From Phormidesmis priestleyi BC1401 (lineage in GTDB: Bacteria; Cyanobacteriota; Cyanobacteriia; Leptolyngbyales; Leptolyngbyaceae), in assembly GCF_001650195.1 (NCBI RefSeq), contig NZ_LXYR01000002.1:124001-188000 (forward strand): a stretch of 64,000 bases of DNA, given 5' to 3'. Both the position numbers and the translations under genes were made by a program. Under the pieces are notes generated by a model. That model was not told where the DNA came from. It saw only the letters and a program-made list of their open reading frames with translations, and searched no databases. Of the stretch, positions 16,085-25,652 are shown one piece after another. Every line of letters starts with the position of its first letter. Position 1 is the stretch's first letter.

Positions 16085-17257
16085 GTGGTTTTTTTGCTAC
16101 TCTTTGCACTCATCAGTTCGCTGATTGCTTTACGAATTTTTGCCGATAATCTACGTCGGCATCTATCAGAGGCGAGGGTGATTGCCCCAATTTTTGCCGA
16201 TCGAGCGCTACCCGATTTGCCTTCCGTTTCGGTGATCATTCCCGCCTATAACGAAGCTGAAAATATTCAGAGTTGCGTAGATGCAGTCCTCAGCAGTTCT
16301 GATTCTGAACGGTTAGAGGTGTGGGTCGTCGATGATCAGTCCACTGATGAAACGCTGGCGATCGTACAAGCCATTTCAGATCCTCGACTAAATGTGTTGG
16401 CAGGAAAACCCCGCCCCGCAGGTGAAACGTGGGTGGGCAAAAATTGGGCGTGTGCTCAGGTGACTGCTCTGACGAACGGAGATTTTTTGCTGTTCATTGA
16501 TGCAGACGTACAGCTTAAACGAGGCGCGATCGAGACCGCCGTTGCCGTCGCCGAACGAGAGCAAGTAGACTTGCTGACCTTTTGGATGACGATCGTGTGC
16601 GGTTGTTTGGGCGAGTGGTTAGCGCAGCCCGTGATCGCCAGTTTATTTGCGGCTTCGTATAGCTTTGCAGAGGTTTGCGATCCAAAAAGTGAGGCGGTGT
16701 TTGCGGTGGGTCCGTTTATGCTGTTTCGGCGCAGTGCCTACGAGCGGATAGGGGGGCATCGAGCCGTTGCCAATGAAGTGGTCGAAGATGTAGAGCTAGG
16801 GCGACGCATTAAGCAACACGGGCTAATCCTCTGGTATGGCTTGGGTCATGAGATGGCAGACGTGAGAATGTATCGATCGATCGCCGCTCTCTGGGAAGGC
16901 TGGACAAAAAACTGGTACATCGGCTCACATTGCAATCTTCGGCAAACCCTCTATAGTGCCTTCGTGACGTTTTTAGTCTTCACCGTGCCCTGGTTAGGGT
17001 TGCTGATCGTGATCGTTCAGATCATCTTTTTCCCGATTCACTGGTGGGATCTCAGTCCGATTGTGCTTGCACTGGCTGCGATCGTCCTGCACTATAATCT
17101 GCGTCGTCTCGTTCAAAAATTCTCTAACATTCCACCTGACTATTGGTGGTTAAGCGGCATCGGTGGCGTATTGGTGAGCGCGATCGCGATCGTCTCAATC
17201 ATTAAAACCGAAACAGGCTGGGGCTGGACGTGGCGAGGACGCAACTTATCGAATTGA
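16085..17257 (+). CDS. Membrane GT2 glycosyltransferase, CruG/HpnB-like
   Basis: The 390-residue protein has an N-terminal membrane segment and a GT-A fold: VSVIIPAYNEAENIQSCV, VWVVDDQSTDET and the metal-binding FIDADVQL. The acceptor-side motif VVEDVELGRRI resembles the ED and (Q/R)XXRW region of GT2 enzymes. Three to four C-terminal membrane helices follow from about residue 275. This layout matches CruG, the carotenoid 2'-O-glycosyltransferase of cyanobacteria, and HpnB of hopanoid producers. I cannot separate these from the sequence alone. The start is GTG; a GGGG-containing purine stretch precedes it. The antiporter gene follows after 18 bases, which suggests cotranscription. Confidence 0.72.
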   Translation: MVFLLLFALISSLIALRIFADNLRRHLSEARVIAPIFADRALPDLPSVSVIIPAYNEAENIQSCVDAVLSSSDSERLEVWVVDDQSTDETLAIVQAISDPRLNVLAGKPRPAGETWVGKNWACAQVTALTNGDFLLFIDADVQLKRGAIETAVAVAEREQVDLLTFWMTIVCGCLGEWLAQPVIASLFAASYSFAEVCDPKSEAVFAVGPFMLFRRSAYERIGGHRAVANEVVEDVELGRRIKQHGLILWYGLGHEMADVRMYRSIAALWEGWTKNWYIGSHCNLRQTLYSAFVTFLVFTVPWLGLLIVIVQIIFFPIHWWDLSPIVLALAAIVLHYNLRRLVQKFSNIPPDYWWLSGIGGVLVSAIAIVSIIKTETGWGWTWRGRNLSN

Positions 17258-17275
17258 AATCTCAGGTCTACTATC

Positions 17276-19459
17276 ATGCACTTCGATCCCGTGGTTCAAG
17301 TTCTGATTCAAGTTTTGATTATCATCGGTCTCTCTAGACTGATAGGGTTGGCGTTTCGGCGCATCAAACAGCCGTTGGTAATTGGCGAAATCGTCGCGGG
17401 CATTATGCTCGGACCGTCGCTATTTGGCGCGATCTCCCCTGATGCAGCAGCAGCACTCTTTACGCCAGAGACGATTCCCTATTTGGGGGTGCTGTCTCAA
17501 ATCGGGCTGATCTTTTTTATGTTTTTAATTGGGTTAGAGTTAGATCCAAAATATCTTAAAAAGGGCTTAGACGTGGCGGTGCTGGTGTCCCATATCAGCA
17601 TTCTCGTCCCGTTCTCATTGGGGACGTTACTAGCGTTGTTGCTCTACCCGCAAGTGTCAAATGATGGCGTGTCATTTACAGCGTTTGCGTTGTTTTTAGG
17701 GGCAGCGATGTCGATTACGGCGTTCCCAGTGCTGGCACGAATTATTACTGAAAATAACTTACAAAATAGTCGCTTGGGGACGTTGGCTCTGACCTGCGCG
17801 GCAGTCGATGATGTGACTGCTTGGTGTCTTTTGGCGTTGGCGATCGCGGTCACTCGCACCAATTCGATGGCAGGGGCATTGCCGACGATCGTGGAGTCGA
17901 TCATCTATATCGGCTTGATGGCAACGGTGGGACGCAAACTGCTGGGTTATTTATCGTCTTATTACGATCGTGCCCGCAAGCTCAATCAAACTGTAGTCGC
18001 GCTGATTTACATGGGGGTCGTGATCTCAGCGTTGATTACTGAGTTGATTGGAATTCACCTGATTTTTGGGGCGTTTTTGTTTGGGGCGGTGATGCCCAAA
18101 CACGAAGGGCTGACGCGAGAATTAGCCCAAAAAACAGAAGATTTTGTGCTGACGTTTTTACTGCCGATCTTCTTTGCCTACAGTGGTTTGAGAACTCAGG
18201 TCGGTCTACTCAACAGCCCGACATTGTGGACGTTGTGTTTAATTGTGGTAGCGGTCGCGATCGTTGGCAAATATGTCGGAACTTATGTGGCGGCGCGAGT
18301 GTCTGGCATCGACAAACGAGAGTCTGCGGCATTGGCTTGGTTAATGAACACTCGCGGACTGACGGAATTGATCGTCCTCAACATTGGATTAAGTTTGGGA
18401 GTGATTTCGCCACTGCTTTTTACCATGCTGGTGATTATGGCGTTAGTCACCACGTTTATGACTTCACCATTGCTAGAGTTAACGTATCCAAAACAGCAAA
18501 TTCGTCAAAACAGTGCCGAACCTGTGGTAGACGATCGCGAACCGTCTTATCGAATTTTGGTGCCGATTGCGAATCCCAGCAGTCAGAAAGGCTTAATTCA
18601 GTTAGCGATGGCGATCGCAGTCGGCAATGTCTCGCTGCAACCACAGCACAAACCCGCGATCGTGTCGCCGCTCAGCTTGATTCAGCTAAACGAAGATTAT
18701 GGCTATGAAAGCACACCTGTAGAAGCCGATCGCTTAATTGCTCAACGACAGATGCAACTCGACGAGCTAGTGCAAAGCATTGAGCCACCTGAGCATCAGA
18801 GTTTAGTGCGCCCGATCATTCAAGTCTCAAATGATGTGGCGAGAGCCACTGCCCAAATTGCCAGTCGCGATCAGGTCGATCTGGTGCTGGTCGGCTGGCA
18901 CCGTCCAGCGTTTAGCAGCAATCGCTTAGGGGGGCGAGTTGGGCAGATTCTCAGCACGTCTCCGGTCGATGTCGCGGTGTATGTCGATCGCCAAACCACA
19001 AAGCTCGACAGTCTTTTGCTTCCCTATGTGTCTAATGTTCACACCGATTTGGGGCTAGAACTGGCGCTCAGAATGCTGATCAATCGCGAAAATAGTCACC
19101 TCACCATTTTGCGAATGGCAACGGGCGACCAGCCGCCCAGCGAGTTGAGCTATGAGTTTTATGATCTGATGGAACGGTTGCCGCAGAACGTTGTCGATCG
19201 CATCTCAATGCCGATCGTGGAGGCAGAAAGTCCGATTTTGGCGGTGGTAGATGCCTCTAGAATGGCAGACCTCACGATCGCAGGTGCCAGTCGAGAATGG
19301 GGACTCGATCGTCAAACTCTCGGACGCTATGCCGATGAGTTGGCGGTGCGATGTCGTTCGTCGCTGCTGATTACGCGCCGATATAATCAGGTTGCTTCGC
19401 ACTTAAACTCGGTGTTAGAAAGTCCTGGAATTGAGTCAATGAGTGGACGCGAATCATGA
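17276..19459 (+). CDS. CPA2 cation:proton antiporter with C-terminal Usp domains
   Basis: This is a 727-residue antiporter. Residues 1-400 contain about twelve membrane helices, with family blocks KQPLVIGEIVAGIMLGPSLFG, ALFLGAAMSITAFPVLARI, LGTLALTCAAVDDVTAWCLL (the ion-binding acidic pair VDD) and MNTRGLTELIVLNIGL. Residues about 420-720 are soluble and look like two universal-stress-protein folds, which bind nucleotide in several cyanobacterial transporters. Substrate is K+ or Na+ exchanged for H+; the sequence does not decide. The stop overlaps the next start by four bases, so the two genes are translationally linked. Confidence 0.9.
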   Translation: MHFDPVVQVLIQVLIIIGLSRLIGLAFRRIKQPLVIGEIVAGIMLGPSLFGAISPDAAAALFTPETIPYLGVLSQIGLIFFMFLIGLELDPKYLKKGLDVAVLVSHISILVPFSLGTLLALLLYPQVSNDGVSFTAFALFLGAAMSITAFPVLARIITENNLQNSRLGTLALTCAAVDDVTAWCLLALAIAVTRTNSMAGALPTIVESIIYIGLMATVGRKLLGYLSSYYDRARKLNQTVVALIYMGVVISALITELIGIHLIFGAFLFGAVMPKHEGLTRELAQKTEDFVLTFLLPIFFAYSGLRTQVGLLNSPTLWTLCLIVVAVAIVGKYVGTYVAARVSGIDKRESAALAWLMNTRGLTELIVLNIGLSLGVISPLLFTMLVIMALVTTFMTSPLLELTYPKQQIRQNSAEPVVDDREPSYRILVPIANPSSQKGLIQLAMAIAVGNVSLQPQHKPAIVSPLSLIQLNEDYGYESTPVEADRLIAQRQMQLDELVQSIEPPEHQSLVRPIIQVSNDVARATAQIASRDQVDLVLVGWHRPAFSSNRLGGRVGQILSTSPVDVAVYVDRQTTKLDSLLLPYVSNVHTDLGLELALRMLINRENSHLTILRMATGDQPPSELSYEFYDLMERLPQNVVDRISMPIVEAESPILAVVDASRMADLTIAGASREWGLDRQTLGRYADELAVRCRSSLLITRRYNQVASHLNSVLESPGIESMSGRES

Positions 19460-19941
19460 AATTTAATCTCAAATCTTTCACGTTTTATGCAGGCTCGATC
19501 GGGTTTGTGGTTGCGCTCTTTAGCTTTGCCACTGCCTATGGTGAGGCAAATCTCAAAGCACCCAATAAGCTAGAGGGTCGATATCGCATTGCGGCTCAAA
19601 GCTTGCCCGGATGCTTAAAAGCAGATGCCCTAATTCTCACGATTCAGCAGTCAGGAATCTATCTCAGTGGCTCGTTGTTAAACGCAGATGAAACGAGCAA
19701 AACCCTCACCGCTTCCAAGAAAAAATCGTCGCTGACGGGAATGCTCGATCGCGATCAACTGACGTTATCGGGGGTTCCTTCTCACCTAGATGAGTGTCAA
19801 AAAGCTGCCCCAGTTCCTAAAGTGCAGATCCAAAGCACCATGACAGAGGGCGCGATTAAGGGCAAAATTCGCTTAGAGTCTGAGGCGGAAGCGGATTTTG
19901 TTGGCAAGCGAGAAGCTCCTCCAGAGGCTCAAGCTAAATGA
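19456..19941 (+). CDS. Hypothetical secreted or membrane-anchored protein
   Basis: This 161-residue protein is not recognised. It has an N-terminal hydrophobic segment (FTFYAGSIGFVVALFSFATAYG) after a short basic stretch, so it is exported or anchored. The body is polar with a repeated beta pattern (LEGRYRIAAQ, LILTIQQSGIYLSGSLL, LTGMLDRDQLTLSGV). Two cysteines (GCLKAD, DECQKA) could pair. It overlaps the antiporter gene by four bases (ATGA) and may serve the transporter. Its 3' end overlaps the narM gene tail to tail by 13 bases. Confidence 0.75.
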   Translation: MKFNLKSFTFYAGSIGFVVALFSFATAYGEANLKAPNKLEGRYRIAAQSLPGCLKADALILTIQQSGIYLSGSLLNADETSKTLTASKKKSSLTGMLDRDQLTLSGVPSHLDECQKAAPVPKVQIQSTMTEGAIKGKIRLESEAEADFVGKREAPPEAQAK

Positions 19942-20381
19942 AATTCTCTTAACGCAGGCAAAAAATTAGTGTTCTCATGTCCAGAACGGCTCAATTTGAT
20001 CAACGCGAATCGCCGTAACAGAGTCAGCGATGCCCACTGGGTTTGCGACAGCGTAACGCCCACGTCTTGCGCTTTTTCCTGCACACTATCCGGGATGACC
20101 GTCACGTCTTCCCAATCGGGGTGAGGGTCGATCGCTAAATCGGTTGCCGTGTCTCCAGTGCGCTGCAAAATCATGTGATGTAGGAGATCTCGATAATCAG
20201 CCGCTTCAGAATCTGTCTCGCACGGAGTGTCTACTAGAAGTTGGCGATCGTCCTGATTAAATTTATTCCACTGCGGAAGTTTTAGCTTCACGCCACAAGC
20301 ATCAAGCTTAAGCCGAACCTGCATCGGAACGCAGCGCAAGGACTCTACAAAATCTGCTTCAAATTGAAAAAATTCTGACAT
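19929..20381 (-). CDS. narM: Nitrate reductase-associated protein NarM
   Basis: NarM is needed for active nitrate reductase (NarB) in cyanobacteria, probably in maturation; the family is Nitr_red_assoc. The 150 residues open with FFQFEADFVESLRCVPMQVRLKLDACGVKLKL, the family hallmark, and carry IPDSVQEKAQDVGV and the final ALIKLSRSGHENTNFLPAL. It is cytoplasmic with no membrane segment. It lies about 2.5 kb downstream of narB on the same strand, cut off from it by psiE, a broken toxin gene and an HNH gene. Confidence 0.9.
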   Translation of the reverse strand: MSEFFQFEADFVESLRCVPMQVRLKLDACGVKLKLPQWNKFNQDDRQLLVDTPCETDSEAADYRDLLHHMILQRTGDTATDLAIDPHPDWEDVTVIPDSVQEKAQDVGVTLSQTQWASLTLLRRFALIKLSRSGHENTNFLPALREFHLA

Positions 20382-20395
20382 GGTGAATCCTATGA

Positions 20396-20872
20396 CTAAT
20401 TCTGTTTAAGATTAGCGCGACGAACAATCCAATAGCTCACAGACAGCGAGAAAATCGCAACGCCTAACCCAATGACTTCGACCCCAGACGTTTTGCTTAA
20501 ATCTAAAATAATAATCTTTCGAGCCACTGCAATTAATGACGTAACGATCACTAGCTCAACTTGAATGACGTGCTTTTTAAGATAGGCGGTGATGTTTTCT
20601 AGAATCTCTAGCGCAATCAAAATATTTAAGAACAGTCCAAATATCTTAAACAGGGTTTCACTAAATCGCGTGTGATTAGGTGAAGTCAGTTCACTCCACA
20701 ACTCTTGCACCAAAAAAACGCTGAGATCAAAGACGGCAAAGACCGTCACCAACACCATCAGGATCGATAGCACTTTTGAGACTACACTCTCAATGCTTTC
20801 TAATCCATGCAGAAAATTTTGGTCTTTGAGACAGTCGCGCGTGCGTTTAACAAAGTTTATCAACAGCCGCAT
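20396..20872 (-). CDS. PsiE-family four-helix membrane protein
   Basis: The protein has four hydrophobic helices in about 158 residues and matches the phosphate-starvation-inducible PsiE family. Key parts are VSKVLSILMVLVTVFAVFDL (helix 1), LFKIFGLFLNILIALEILE (helix 2), VELVIVTSLIAVARKIIIL (helix 3, with the conserved RKII) and VIGLGVAIFSLSVSYWIVRR (helix 4). The biochemical role of PsiE is unknown. I choose the ATG giving MRLLINF; a TTG four codons upstream is possible. It lies 15 bases before narM on the same strand, so the pair is probably one transcript. Confidence 0.82.
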   Translation of the reverse strand: MRLLINFVKRTRDCLKDQNFLHGLESIESVVSKVLSILMVLVTVFAVFDLSVFLVQELWSELTSPNHTRFSETLFKIFGLFLNILIALEILENITAYLKKHVIQVELVIVTSLIAVARKIIILDLSKTSGVEVIGLGVAIFSLSVSYWIVRRANLKQN

Positions 20873-21087
20873 AAGATTTCTCAAGCCAAATCAATGCTGT
20901 GAGAATACTCGTCAAAGGGGACAAGCATCAACCGATCGGTAAGATTCGTGACATCTCAATCTTGCAGGTTAGCGATCGGCAAAGCTCTATAGACGTTCTA
21001 CATCCTCAGGTTCTTATGCTGCTGCGTTCGTTCTAGGGTTTCCAAACACTCAACCCACGGTTTTAGAATCGCAGGAAAGCGCTTGAT

Positions 21088-21403
21088 TCAATTAGGCTCC
21101 TCAAAAAGAGTTGGAAAGTCACGACGACCACTTACAACCCGCAAGATTTCGATACCGTCATCCAAAATTCTGTAGAAAATGACATAGCTTTCTAGAGACA
21201 GCCCTCGAAGGTCGGGGTGTATTGCTCTATAGCTTTTACCACTATTGGGGGAAACAACGAGTTGTTGACATTTGCTATTGAAAGCACTAAAGAAGCGATC
21301 GCCTGCTTCGAGACTACTTTCGTCAAAGTAATCAGCAATTTCGTTGTGATCCCGACTGGCGAGAATGTTGATAACGTAGGAAATTCCTTATGCTTCCACT
21401 CAT
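21088..21403 (-). pseudogene. ParE/RelE-type toxin, 5' frameshift
   Basis: On the minus strand a coherent ParE-type frame runs from about 21382 to the stop at 21088-21090: RDHNEIADYFDESS, FFSAFNSKCQQL, PNSGKSYRAIHPDLRGLSL, then YVIFYRILDDGIEILRVVSG and RRDFPTLFEE. It includes the toxin core (Y-R, hydrophobic strand, RVVSGRRD). In frame, however, the codon before GISYVINILAS is TAA, and no usable start lies before the middle of the domain. The ATG at 21401-21403 (ATGAGTGGAAGC) is in another frame. Removing one base in ATAAGG would join it to the toxin frame as MSGSKGISYV. I therefore read a single-base frameshift. No intact antitoxin gene is visible upstream. Confidence 0.78.
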
Positions 21404-21644
21404 AAAAGTCCTTTGTAAATCGCTTGTACAGAGCGGCTCTAGTTTTGTCACAAACCCGCCTTCAACATCTATGCATATTTAAGTATATTCATTTCAATCG
21501 GTGTTAATGAATTGCACATTGCATTGAACTCAGAATTCAATATTAAAATCTATCTTCCGTTCTTTTCGCTGAGGTGTTCAACCACCTGCTGTTCATGTAT
21601 TTCTTCCCAACAGTTTTGTCAACAGTCCGGACAATTTTAAATCG

Positions 21645-21713
21645 CCAATGGTGGAATGCGGGTTTCAGCATCATCACTGAGGCAAATACCAACGGTGGAA
21701 TGCGGGTTTCAGC
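21645..21713. repeat. Two direct copies of a 25-bp sequence
   Basis: A 25-base unit beginning CCAATGGTGGAATGCGGG occurs at 21645-21669 and again at 21689-21713 with a single T-to-C change, giving a 44-base period. It lies just downstream of the HNH gene stop. The rest of the 317 bases between the ParE relic and the HNH gene holds no gene. Two copies are too few to call CRISPR and no cas gene is near. Confidence 0.8.
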
Positions 21714-21720
21714 CTCTGCC

Positions 21721-22785
21721 TCAAAAAATGTCCGGAGTATTGTTTTGTAGAAAGGATTGATAATGTTGACTTATAGCATTCAAACTAGGCTTGACACTAT
21801 CTTCTTTTGGAATTTTTATTTTCCTACCATTAAGCTCAGTGTAACTAGTGCCTAATAGCTTGGGAGAAACTATAACTTCGTAATTTTGAGGGTTAACTGA
21901 AAGCAAACTCTTATCGAAGAGCGTATGTATATCTGCCCGTAATAGCATTCCGTTTGAAGGATGATTTGTTCCAGCATCCGAGTAGCGAATGATATGAGCC
22001 GCTTCCAACGCTGACTCTTCATCGCAACCTGTGATAGCACACGTTCCTTGGTAAACCTTGATTAGTGCTTGTCGAAATTTAGATTGTCCTTTACGCCCCT
22101 TAGAATCTTTATTATTCGTAGTCAGTAGGTACTGTAGCTTCTTGGAAAGAAAATCCTGAGGCTCCTCTCCCTCCATTAGACGGACTAATCTTACAAGAAC
22201 ATCATCTTTTTCCTCTAAACTTAACTCAAGTGACTTTATAGATTTCTGATAAGCAGAGACTAGTTTGACATGATCAATATTATGCCAAGGATTGATACTA
22301 ATTTCTTTGTCAGTAAGATTCTTATCGGAGATAGGGTTCAAAGACTTAGACTTTCCTAACTCCAGGTTCTCTTTTGCTGCTTTCTTCCATAGAAGGACTA
22401 GTTCTTTCGATAGCCTGTCTTCACACTCAACTCCATTAGTAAGGTCTATCAGTCTGACAAGAGTGTTTCTCCGTTCATCAGAAGCTAAATTATACTGATT
22501 ACAGTGTTTTGTCAAAACATAGGCTATCCGCTCCCAGATCAGAATTTCTCTTTCAGGGTGAAAGTCATATATAAAACCTTTAATCCAGTCATTAAGAGTA
22601 TCGTTTAGTAGTGAGCCTGTGAGTGGATAAATCTTTGTAAGTCTAGCAATCTGGTTATTAGAAAGCTGACTTCTTGCTCTTTTGAGAACGTGGATCTCTT
22701 CATAAGCTATTCTCTCCTGTGAGAATTTGCCTGGTTTAAGATTTATAACTTCCACTAACGGACTAGACTTCTTCTTTTTTGACAT
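21721..22785 (-). CDS. HNH endonuclease domain protein
   Basis: The 354-residue protein has an HNH nuclease domain at about residues 240-310. Its metal-binding core is CAITGCDEESALEAAHIIRY, followed by HPSNGMLLRADIHTLFDKSLL, with the HNH histidine in AAHI and the later N and H in SNGM/ADIHTLFD. The first 230 residues are basic and helical (KKKKSSPLVEV...) and are not recognised; they may bind DNA or a partner. Base composition is clearly more AT-rich than the flanking narB gene, and the gene has no HIP1 (GCGATCGC) site, which points to recent transfer. Such proteins occur in defence loci, but no partner gene is present, so defence remains a guess. Confidence 0.85.
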   Translation of the reverse strand: MSKKKKSSPLVEVINLKPGKFSQERIAYEEIHVLKRARSQLSNNQIARLTKIYPLTGSLLNDTLNDWIKGFIYDFHPEREILIWERIAYVLTKHCNQYNLASDERRNTLVRLIDLTNGVECEDRLSKELVLLWKKAAKENLELGKSKSLNPISDKNLTDKEISINPWHNIDHVKLVSAYQKSIKSLELSLEEKDDVLVRLVRLMEGEEPQDFLSKKLQYLLTTNNKDSKGRKGQSKFRQALIKVYQGTCAITGCDEESALEAAHIIRYSDAGTNHPSNGMLLRADIHTLFDKSLLSVNPQNYEVIVSPKLLGTSYTELNGRKIKIPKEDSVKPSLNAISQHYQSFLQNNTPDIF

Positions 22786-22853
22786 TGATTAAGTGGTATT
22801 CAGTTGGCTTGATAGTACTAACATATTGCATTATTTTGATTGGTTGTGCAAAC

Positions 22854-25175
22854 TTAGAGCCGAATCGATAGCAATGGCATCAGCGCATCGTCCGTGAGCA
22901 GTTCACTTTTTTGAGCGGCGACGTTTGAATCGATCGGCACCACCTGCACCGCACACGCCTTCAATTCGGGCTGTTTTGAGTCAGGGCAGCAAGCCGGATG
23001 AGTCAACGCATTCGCTTCAGCGTGATTTGCCCAAAGTGCGCCCCAGTGCATCGGCACAAACAAAGTACCCGGCGAGATCGCTTTCGTCACCAACACCGGA
23101 AGCCTGACAAACCCGCGCCGCGATCGCACTTCGACCCATTCGTCGTTTTTGACTCCGATCTCCGCCGCATCGCGAGGGTGAATCTCAATAAACGGGTTGG
23201 GGTGCATCTTCATGATTTTCTCAATCCGCCCAGTGCGCGTCAGCGTGTGCCAATGCCCATAGAGCCGTCCCGTCGTCAAAACGTAGGGATAGCCTTGATC
23301 TGGTGGCTCCGCTAACCCGCGAGAATAATAAGCCGCAAATCGTGCCCGTCCGTCTGGTGTGTGAAAGCGGAGATCGGTATACAACCGTTTAACAGGCTGA
23401 GGAATGAGGGCTGAAGGCTGAGGAATGGGCTTTTTCTCTTGGAGCTTTTCAACTTCAATCCGTGCGCCTTTTACCCGTGCACTGATGCTCGGCGCATCTT
23501 TTATCCCAATGCTCTCTGCTGTTCCAGAAAGCGGCCACTGCAGCGCCCCTTCTGCACGGAGACGAGCATGACTGATCCCCGACTGATCACAGGGGCGATC
23601 GTGGGTGAGTTGAGCAAATTCGCGATAGACTTCGGCAGAGGTGTTGAACGCAAATTGCTTGGTGAAACCGAGACGGCGACCCACTTCGGCGAAGATTGCC
23701 CAGTCTGCTCTGGCTTGCCCCGGCGGACTGCGGAACTTGGGACAGAGCGTGACGCGCCGTTCGGAGTTAACCATGACTCCAGTTTTTTCGCTCCACTGAG
23801 CCGCCGGAAGCAGCACATGGGCATATGCCGCCGTTTCGGTTGGATAATAGGCATCTTGATAGACGGTGAACGGCGATCGCTTCAGCGCTGCTTTGGTGCG
23901 CTCAATGTCGGGCATACTCACCGCCGGGTTGGTGGCAGCTACCCACAATACTCCGACTTCTTCCCGCTCTAAGCCTGTAATCATTTCCCAGCACGTCAAC
24001 CCTGGAGTCACTGAAATTGCGCCGGGTTCGAGTCGCCAAAATTGCTCAACCGCAGCCCGATCAGCCGGATTGTTAACGAGACGATATCCGGGTAGCAGAT
24101 GAGAGAGTCCTCCAGCTTCGCGCCCTCCCATCGCGTTGGGCTGACCCGTCAGCGAAAATGGACCCGCTCCAGGCTTACCGATTTGGGCGGTCATCAAATG
24201 CAAGTTAATCAGCGCTCTGACTTTCGCCGTTCCTTCGCTTGATTGATTGAGACCCATTGACCACATCGACAAGACTCGCTTTGAGTCGCCCCAATATTTC
24301 GCCGCCGTTTCTAAATCTTGCTCTGAGATGCCGCAGCGATGTGCTACTACGTCAGGCGAATAGTGCTGAAGCACCACTGCATAGTCTGAAAAATGAGACG
24401 TGTGCCGATCTACAAAATCAGCATCGATTTTGCCCCATTTCAGCAGCAGATGACCGATGCCGTTGAAGAGATCGATATCGGTTCCGGGCTGGATGGCTAG
24501 ATGCAGATCAGCGACTTCAGCCGTAGGAGTGCAGCGCGGGTCAATGACTACCAATTTGACGTTACTGTCTTGTTTATGGTGCTTCCGCAAGCGGTTGAAG
24601 AGAATTGGGTGACACTCAGCGAGGTTGCTGCCTGCAATAAAGGCGCAATCGGTTTCGTCGAGGTCGTCATAGCAGCAGGGCGGACCGTCAGCCCCAAAGC
24701 TTTGAATATAGCCCGACACCGCCGACGACATACACAAACGAGAATTGGCATCGAAATTATTCGTGCCCAGGCAGCCTTTCATCAATTTTTGAGCGATGTA
24801 GTAGTCTTCAGTTTGAAGCTGACCTGACCCATACATACAAATAGCGTCTGCCCCTTGAGTTTGGTGGACGGTTTGAATGCGATCGCGAATCCGATCGAGC
24901 GCTTCATCCCAACTGACTCGTCGAAAGGGTTCATCCAGCGACTCTCGCATCATCGGAAACTGTAAGCGATCTTTATGCAGCGACTCGGCGATCGTGGCTC
25001 CTTTAACACAGACCATGCCCTGACTAGAGGGATGGTCGCGATCTCCCCGCACTTGCCAGATCGGAGTGCCTTGCTTGTCGCGCGTGGTTGCCTTGCCGAG
25101 CTGCGCGGGGGGAAGCGCTTCTAACCCGCAGCCCACGCCACAATAGGGGCACAGCGTCTTAGTCGAATCAATCAT
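22854..25175 (-). CDS. narB: Ferredoxin-nitrate reductase NarB
   Basis: NarB reduces nitrate to nitrite with electrons from ferredoxin. The 773-residue sequence begins with the 4Fe-4S ligand motif CPYCGVGC (about residues 9-16) plus CVKGATI. The Mo-bis-MGD domain follows, with the molybdenum cysteine in [11 protein letters not shown] and binding blocks [24 protein letters not shown] and [21 protein letters not shown]. The C-terminal domain ([18 protein letters not shown]) closes the cofactor. It lacks a Tat signal, as expected for a cytoplasmic enzyme. Its start overlaps the DUF1830 stop by four bases. It is the last enzyme gene of the nirA-nrtABCD-narB cluster. Confidence 0.97.
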   Translation of the reverse strand: MIDSTKTLCPYCGVGCGLEALPPAQLGKATTRDKQGTPIWQVRGDRDHPSSQGMVCVKGATIAESLHKDRLQFPMMRESLDEPFRRVSWDEALDRIRDRIQTVHQTQGADAICMYGSGQLQTEDYYIAQKLMKGCLGTNNFDANSRLCMSSAVSGYIQSFGADGPPCCYDDLDETDCAFIAGSNLAECHPILFNRLRKHHKQDSNVKLVVIDPRCTPTAEVADLHLAIQPGTDIDLFNGIGHLLLKWGKIDADFVDRHTSHFSDYAVVLQHYSPDVVAHRCGISEQDLETAAKYWGDSKRVLSMWSMGLNQSSEGTAKVRALINLHLMTAQIGKPGAGPFSLTGQPNAMGGREAGGLSHLLPGYRLVNNPADRAAVEQFWRLEPGAISVTPGLTCWEMITGLEREEVGVLWVAATNPAVSMPDIERTKAALKRSPFTVYQDAYYPTETAAYAHVLLPAAQWSEKTGVMVNSERRVTLCPKFRSPPGQARADWAIFAEVGRRLGFTKQFAFNTSAEVYREFAQLTHDRPCDQSGISHARLRAEGALQWPLSGTAESIGIKDAPSISARVKGARIEVEKLQEKKPIPQPSALIPQPVKRLYTDLRFHTPDGRARFAAYYSRGLAEPPDQGYPYVLTTGRLYGHWHTLTRTGRIEKIMKMHPNPFIEIHPRDAAEIGVKNDEWVEVRSRRGFVRLPVLVTKAISPGTLFVPMHWGALWANHAEANALTHPACCPDSKQPELKACAVQVVPIDSNVAAQKSELLTDDALMPLLSIRL

Positions 25176-25474
25176 AAGCGTTCGGTGACAGGGGTACGAT
25201 CGGCGGAGGCAGCGATCTTTTCATAGACCCGCAGTTGCAGACAGGAAATCTGAGCCAAAAGGCTCGTAGCCGCTGCGCGGTGGATATGAATTTCGAGTAG
25301 GGCATCTGGTGGGGCTTCAAAAAGCAGGCGTTGTCCTGGAAAGATCAGGTGCTCAAACCTCCAGTTTGGAAGATTGGTGCTTTGAGCCATCTGAAGCTGA
25401 CTGGTGGCATTGATGTAATAGCAAAGAAAGCGGTCTGTGCGATCAAAAGGCGGAGCGGACGGAAGTTGGGTCAT
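25172..25474 (-). CDS. DUF1830 protein
   Basis: This 100-residue cyanobacterial protein carries the DUF1830 hallmark [16 protein letters not shown], followed by [27 protein letters not shown]. It has no membrane segment and no known activity. It overlaps narB by four bases, so translation is probably coupled, and a short MITE-like element lies 15 bases before its start. A role near nitrate reductase is possible from the linkage only. Confidence 0.85.
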   Translation of the reverse strand: MTQLPSAPPFDRTDRFLCYYINATSQLQMAQSTNLPNWRFEHLIFPGQRLLFEAPPDALLEIHIHRAAATSLLAQISCLQLRVYEKIAASADRTPVTERL

Positions 25475-25489
25475 ACCAAAAGTCCTTTA

Positions 25490-25649
25490 GGATCGTGAAT
25501 TAAATAAGGTCGGTCATTGCAACGTTGACTCGCCCTCACCCTAGCCCTCTCCCAAAAGGAGAGGGAACCGGAATTCTAGCTCCCTTCTCCCCAGGGAGAA
25601 GGGTTAGGGGATGAGGGCGAAGATCTCGGCATTAGTAAATCCACGTTCC
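25490..25649. mobile_element. MITE-like element, TTA duplication (copy 1)
   Basis: This 160-bp element has ends GGATCGTGAATTAAAT and, inverted, GGAACGTGGATTTACT. A TTA lies on each side (25487-25489 and 25650-25652), as a target duplication would. The inside includes CCTCTCCCAAAAGGAGAGGG and CTCCCTTCTCCCCAGGGAGAAGG hairpins and no gene. It interrupts the nitrate cluster between nrtD and DUF1830-narB. Confidence 0.78.
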
Positions 25650-25652
25650 TTA

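Noticed and set aside
20939-20952. GTA-N8-GAC near psiE-narM as an NtcA site
   Set aside because: One half-site is wrong and no TAN3T box lies 22 bases downstream on the minus strand.
21645-21713. CRISPR array
   Set aside because: Only two copies, an irregular 19-base gap and no cas gene in the window.
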